Below are positions 5,550-7,555 of a DNA stretch of 7,555 nt, piece by piece. The notes beneath the pieces were generated by a model, which was not told the DNA's origin, made no database searches, and worked only from the letters and a program-made list of their open reading frames with translations. This DNA is from an uncultured bacterium (lineage in GTDB: Bacteria > Verrucomicrobiota > Lentisphaeria > Oligosphaerales > Oligosphaeraceae), in NCBI GenBank assembly GCA_902783355.1, contig CACZQQ010000502.1, positions 1-7,555 of the forward strand, in the 5' to 3' direction. The position numbers were made by a program, and so were the translations under genes. Within the stretch, counting starts at the first letter, position 1; each line of letters starts with the position of its first letter.

Positions 5550-5978
5550 ATGACATCCTTCACCCGCCATCATCGTTTCACCCTCCTGGAAGTCTCCATC
5601 GCGGCGATGCTGCTGGCCATCAGCGCCGTGGCGTCCCTCACCGTGGTGGGGACCGCGCGGGCCGACATCCTGCGGGAGATGCGGCGGCGCGACCGCGAGC
5701 ACTATCTGGCCAACGCCGTGGAGTTCTTCCTGCTGGCGGGGCCGGACGCGCACGTGCCGGACGGGCTCCTGCCGTCCAACATGAGCGCCGAATGCACCGT
5801 CGCCGCCGTCGAGGAGGGTCTCCCCGAACAGGCCTACGAGAGCATCCAGGGATGGCTCCTGGCGGAATATTGCGTCACGCTCCATGGCGAGGACGGGCAG
5901 CCGCTGGCCGAGCAACGGGTCCGCAAGCTCCTGAAGGAGGAGGAAGACCTGGGCATCGTCAACATGGGGGCGAAGTGA
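5550..5978 (+). CDS. Minor pseudopilin, GspI-like (type II secretion / type IV pilus-like)
   Basis: This 142-residue protein has a short basic leader followed by FTLLEVSIAAMLLAISAVASL. Phe10 is the predicted mature residue 1 and Glu14 the conserved +5 Glu. The hydrophobic helix that would pack in the pseudopilus core runs to about residue 32. The residue before the cleavage point is Arg9, not the usual Gly. Its place before GspJ- and GspK-like genes gives the usual I-J-K order, and its length fits the I family. In type II systems the I, J and K proteins form the tip that starts pseudopilus assembly. It begins 15 nt after comF with only a distant AGGA (5533-5536), so reinitiation after comF is likely. 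The C-terminal part shows no motif I recognise. Confidence 0.8.
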   Translation: MTSFTRHHRFTLLEVSIAAMLLAISAVASLTVVGTARADILREMRRRDREHYLANAVEFFLLAGPDAHVPDGLLPSNMSAECTVAAVEEGLPEQAYESIQGWLLAEYCVTLHGEDGQPLAEQRVRKLLKEEEDLGIVNMGAK

Positions 5979-6652
5979 TGGGGCAGCTCCGTCGCCATTT
6001 CACCTTCCTGGAGCTGATGATCGCCACCACCATCACCATGCTCATCGCCCTGGGCCTCTATGGCTTCTCGCAGGGCGTCACCAGCAGCTGGCTCCAGATC
6101 GTCTCCAAGCGCAACCAGCTGAACGCGCGCCTGGCCCTGGACCGCGCGGTGGACGGCGTGCTGAGCAACATCGTCCCCTTCATCTGGCGGGACGACGAGG
6201 GGGAGGAGTTCCCCTTCATCGTGGGCGACATCTACGGCCTGCGCGCCGCCTACCTCCATCCCCTCCACGACGCCGACGAGGGAAGCCTGCGCTTCGCCGA
6301 ATTCTTCGTCGAGGGCGGCACCCTCTTCCTCAAATACACCGACCGCCCCTTCTTCGACTGGGGAGACGTCGGCGACCGCTTCCACGTCGTCAAGCTGGCC
6401 GACAAGGTGGATTCCATCGAGTTCCGCTATGCGGACTGGAGCGACGACACGGACGAGGACTGGGGCAACAGGCTTCTCTGGCTGGAGGAGTGGGAGACGA
6501 CGGACAGCGAACGCATGGACGCGCCGCTGGCGGTCGCCATGACCATCCACTGGCAGGACGGCACCGACGAATGCTATCTGCGGCGCACCATGGGCAACTC
6601 CTACCGGGAGCGCTACGGCAAATGGGAGCCCCTGAGCGAGGACAAGCGATGA
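5978..6652 (+). CDS. Minor pseudopilin, GspJ-like
   Basis: The 224-residue product starts MGQLRRH and continues FTFLELMIATTITMLIALGL. Phe8 would be mature residue 1 and Glu12 the +5 Glu. His7 replaces the usual Gly before the cut. Length and position between I- and K-like proteins fit GspJ. The rest (about 40-224) is rich in acidic and aromatic residues, as expected for an exported globular domain. It includes a strand-rich segment VDSIEFRYADW and AVAMTIHWQDG near the C-terminus; such segments are typical of J-type proteins. The ATG shares one base with the stop of the preceding gene (TGATG), with only a G-run (5966-5970) upstream, so translation is probably coupled. Confidence 0.78.
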   Translation: MGQLRRHFTFLELMIATTITMLIALGLYGFSQGVTSSWLQIVSKRNQLNARLALDRAVDGVLSNIVPFIWRDDEGEEFPFIVGDIYGLRAAYLHPLHDADEGSLRFAEFFVEGGTLFLKYTDRPFFDWGDVGDRFHVVKLADKVDSIEFRYADWSDDTDEDWGNRLLWLEEWETTDSERMDAPLAVAMTIHWQDGTDECYLRRTMGNSYRERYGKWEPLSEDKR

Positions 6653-7555
6653 AGGGGAAGGGCTTCATCCATCCGCGCGGCGAATCCGGCCTGGCACTCA
6701 TGATGGTCATGGGGGTCCTTGCGGCCGTCATGCTCCTGCTGGCGCACATGATGATGGTCTCGCAGCTCATCTCCAAGGAGGCCTACCAGGTCTCCTCCAA
6801 GCTGTCGATGCGCTACCGCGCCGAATCCGCCGCCGAAACCGCCTTCTGGCTCCATCTGACCGACAGGCGCCTCTTCACCAACCGCACCCTCGGCCGCGAC
6901 ACCGCCACCGAACGCGAGGACGAAGGCTACGACCCGTGGATGCTGGACGGGCGCCCCCACGAGATGGACGAAGGCGCCACCGTCGTCTACCTGGTCTCCG
7001 CAGAGACGCCCCTCAAGGTGACCGGCCTCAGCCAGCTCAAGCAGGGGCTCGACGCCTCCGACGACGCCGACCTCATCGAGGCCGTCGACGACTTCATCAA
7101 CTGCTACCAGGACTACGTGGACAAGGACGACTTGGTGAAGGTCAACAGCTACGAGGCCGCCGAATACGAGGCGGAGGGCTTCTACACGCTGCCGCGCGAC
7201 GGCGCAATGCAGTTCAAGGAGGAGCTCTACTGGCTGCCCAACTGGCGGAACGTCATCAACGCGGCGGTGATGATCGTGCCGCCGCGCGGCATCCAGTACA
7301 ACACCTCCTCCAACAGCCGCCCCTCCTTCTTCACCGCCTCCGACGACGACTTCTGCCGCCTCCTCGAAATCGAGCCCGAATCCAGCGAGCTGGAGGCCAT
7401 CCACTTCGCCCTCCAGGAGTGGAACCTGAACGGCACGCCCGTCGAGGAGACGCTGGAGACGACCCTCCTGAGCCAGGTCCGCAACCGCTTCAGCTTCGAC
7501 GAGGCCGGCCTGGCCACCGTCGCCGCCGTCGCGGCGGACGCCAACCGCGAGAACC
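6649..7555 (+). CDS. Minor pseudopilin, GspK-like, 3' end outside window
   Basis: The reading frame is open for 302 codons to the window edge. The N-terminus has a short leader ending RGESG, then LALMMVMGVLAAVMLLLA, a membrane helix without a Glu at +5. That absence is a known feature of the K family. If aligned with the GspK leader of E. coli (RG then MALVVV), the cut would follow Gly14. Residues 56-70 (YRAESAAETAFWLHL) match the AES segment after the K-family helix. FINCYQDYVDKDD (149-161) followed by AEYEAEGFY corresponds to the helical part with a W-D-D type motif. GspK caps the I-J-K tip. The start ATG overlaps the upstream stop as ATGA, with GAGGA at 6638-6642, 6 nt away. The assignment is by order, leader and weak motifs. 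Confidence 0.72.
   Translation, partial: MKGKGFIHPRGESGLALMMVMGVLAAVMLLLAHMMMVSQLISKEAYQVSSKLSMRYRAESAAETAFWLHLTDRRLFTNRTLGRDTATEREDEGYDPWMLDGRPHEMDEGATVVYLVSAETPLKVTGLSQLKQGLDASDDADLIEAVDDFINCYQDYVDKDDLVKVNSYEAAEYEAEGFYTLPRDGAMQFKEELYWLPNWRNVINAAVMIVPPRGIQYNTSSNSRPSFFTASDDDFCRLLEIEPESSELEAIHFALQEWNLNGTPVEETLETTLLSQVRNRFSFDEAGLATVAAVAADANREN

Noticed and set aside
4476..5915. 479-codon minus-strand reading frame across era, comF and the GspI-like gene
   Set aside because: It is antisense to three well-supported genes. Its translation is low-complexity Gly/Arg/Ala/Gln/His-rich text with no domain, as expected from GC-rich third-position bias.

Overview
This is a GC-rich bacterial window with dense, ordinary-looking coding. 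Both typical pseudopilins have a prepilin cleavage site in which the residue before the N-terminal Phe is Arg or His instead of Gly. From general knowledge, FTL-E type prepilins without that Gly are common in Lentisphaerota (Victivallales-like bacteria), so I suggest that group or a PVC relative. This is an inference from two short motifs, not a proven assignment.

Left part (1-1858): a lipoprotein-like alpha/beta hydrolase runs leftward off the window edge. It is divergent from a LysR-type regulator across a 210-bp AT-rich spacer. The spacer holds a dyad of the LysR form (ATGC-N7-GCAT) that covers the regulator's likely -35 box. The regulator probably controls both itself and the hydrolase. 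The hydrolase gene has two in-frame starts, each preceded by AAGGAG at exactly 9 nt. One would give a signal-bearing lipoprotein and the other a cytoplasmic enzyme. A 26-codon upstream reading frame ends in an ATGA overlap with the first start.

Middle part (1919-3286): rsmB (16S rRNA m5C methyltransferase) runs leftward, convergent with the LysR gene and divergent from the next operon. It contains two sharply bounded islands of A/T-ending codons inside otherwise GC-rich coding. One lies just after the NusB-like domain and the other over the catalytic Thr-Cys motif.

Right part (3287-7555): a probable rightward operon encodes a secreted coiled-coil LysM protein, the ribosome-assembly GTPase Era, a ComF-family phosphoribosyltransferase-like protein, and three consecutive type II secretion/type IV pilus-like pseudopilins (GspI-, GspJ- and GspK-like). 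Gaps are 11 nt, -10, 15, -1 and -4 nt. The last three gene products would form the minor-pseudopilin tip complex of a secretion pseudopilus. The GspK-like gene runs off the right edge.

I found no tRNA, rRNA, CRISPR array, insertion sequence or phage gene, and no clear novel multi-gene system. The most unusual signals are the codon islands in rsmB, the paired starts of the hydrolase, and the Gly-less prepilin sites.
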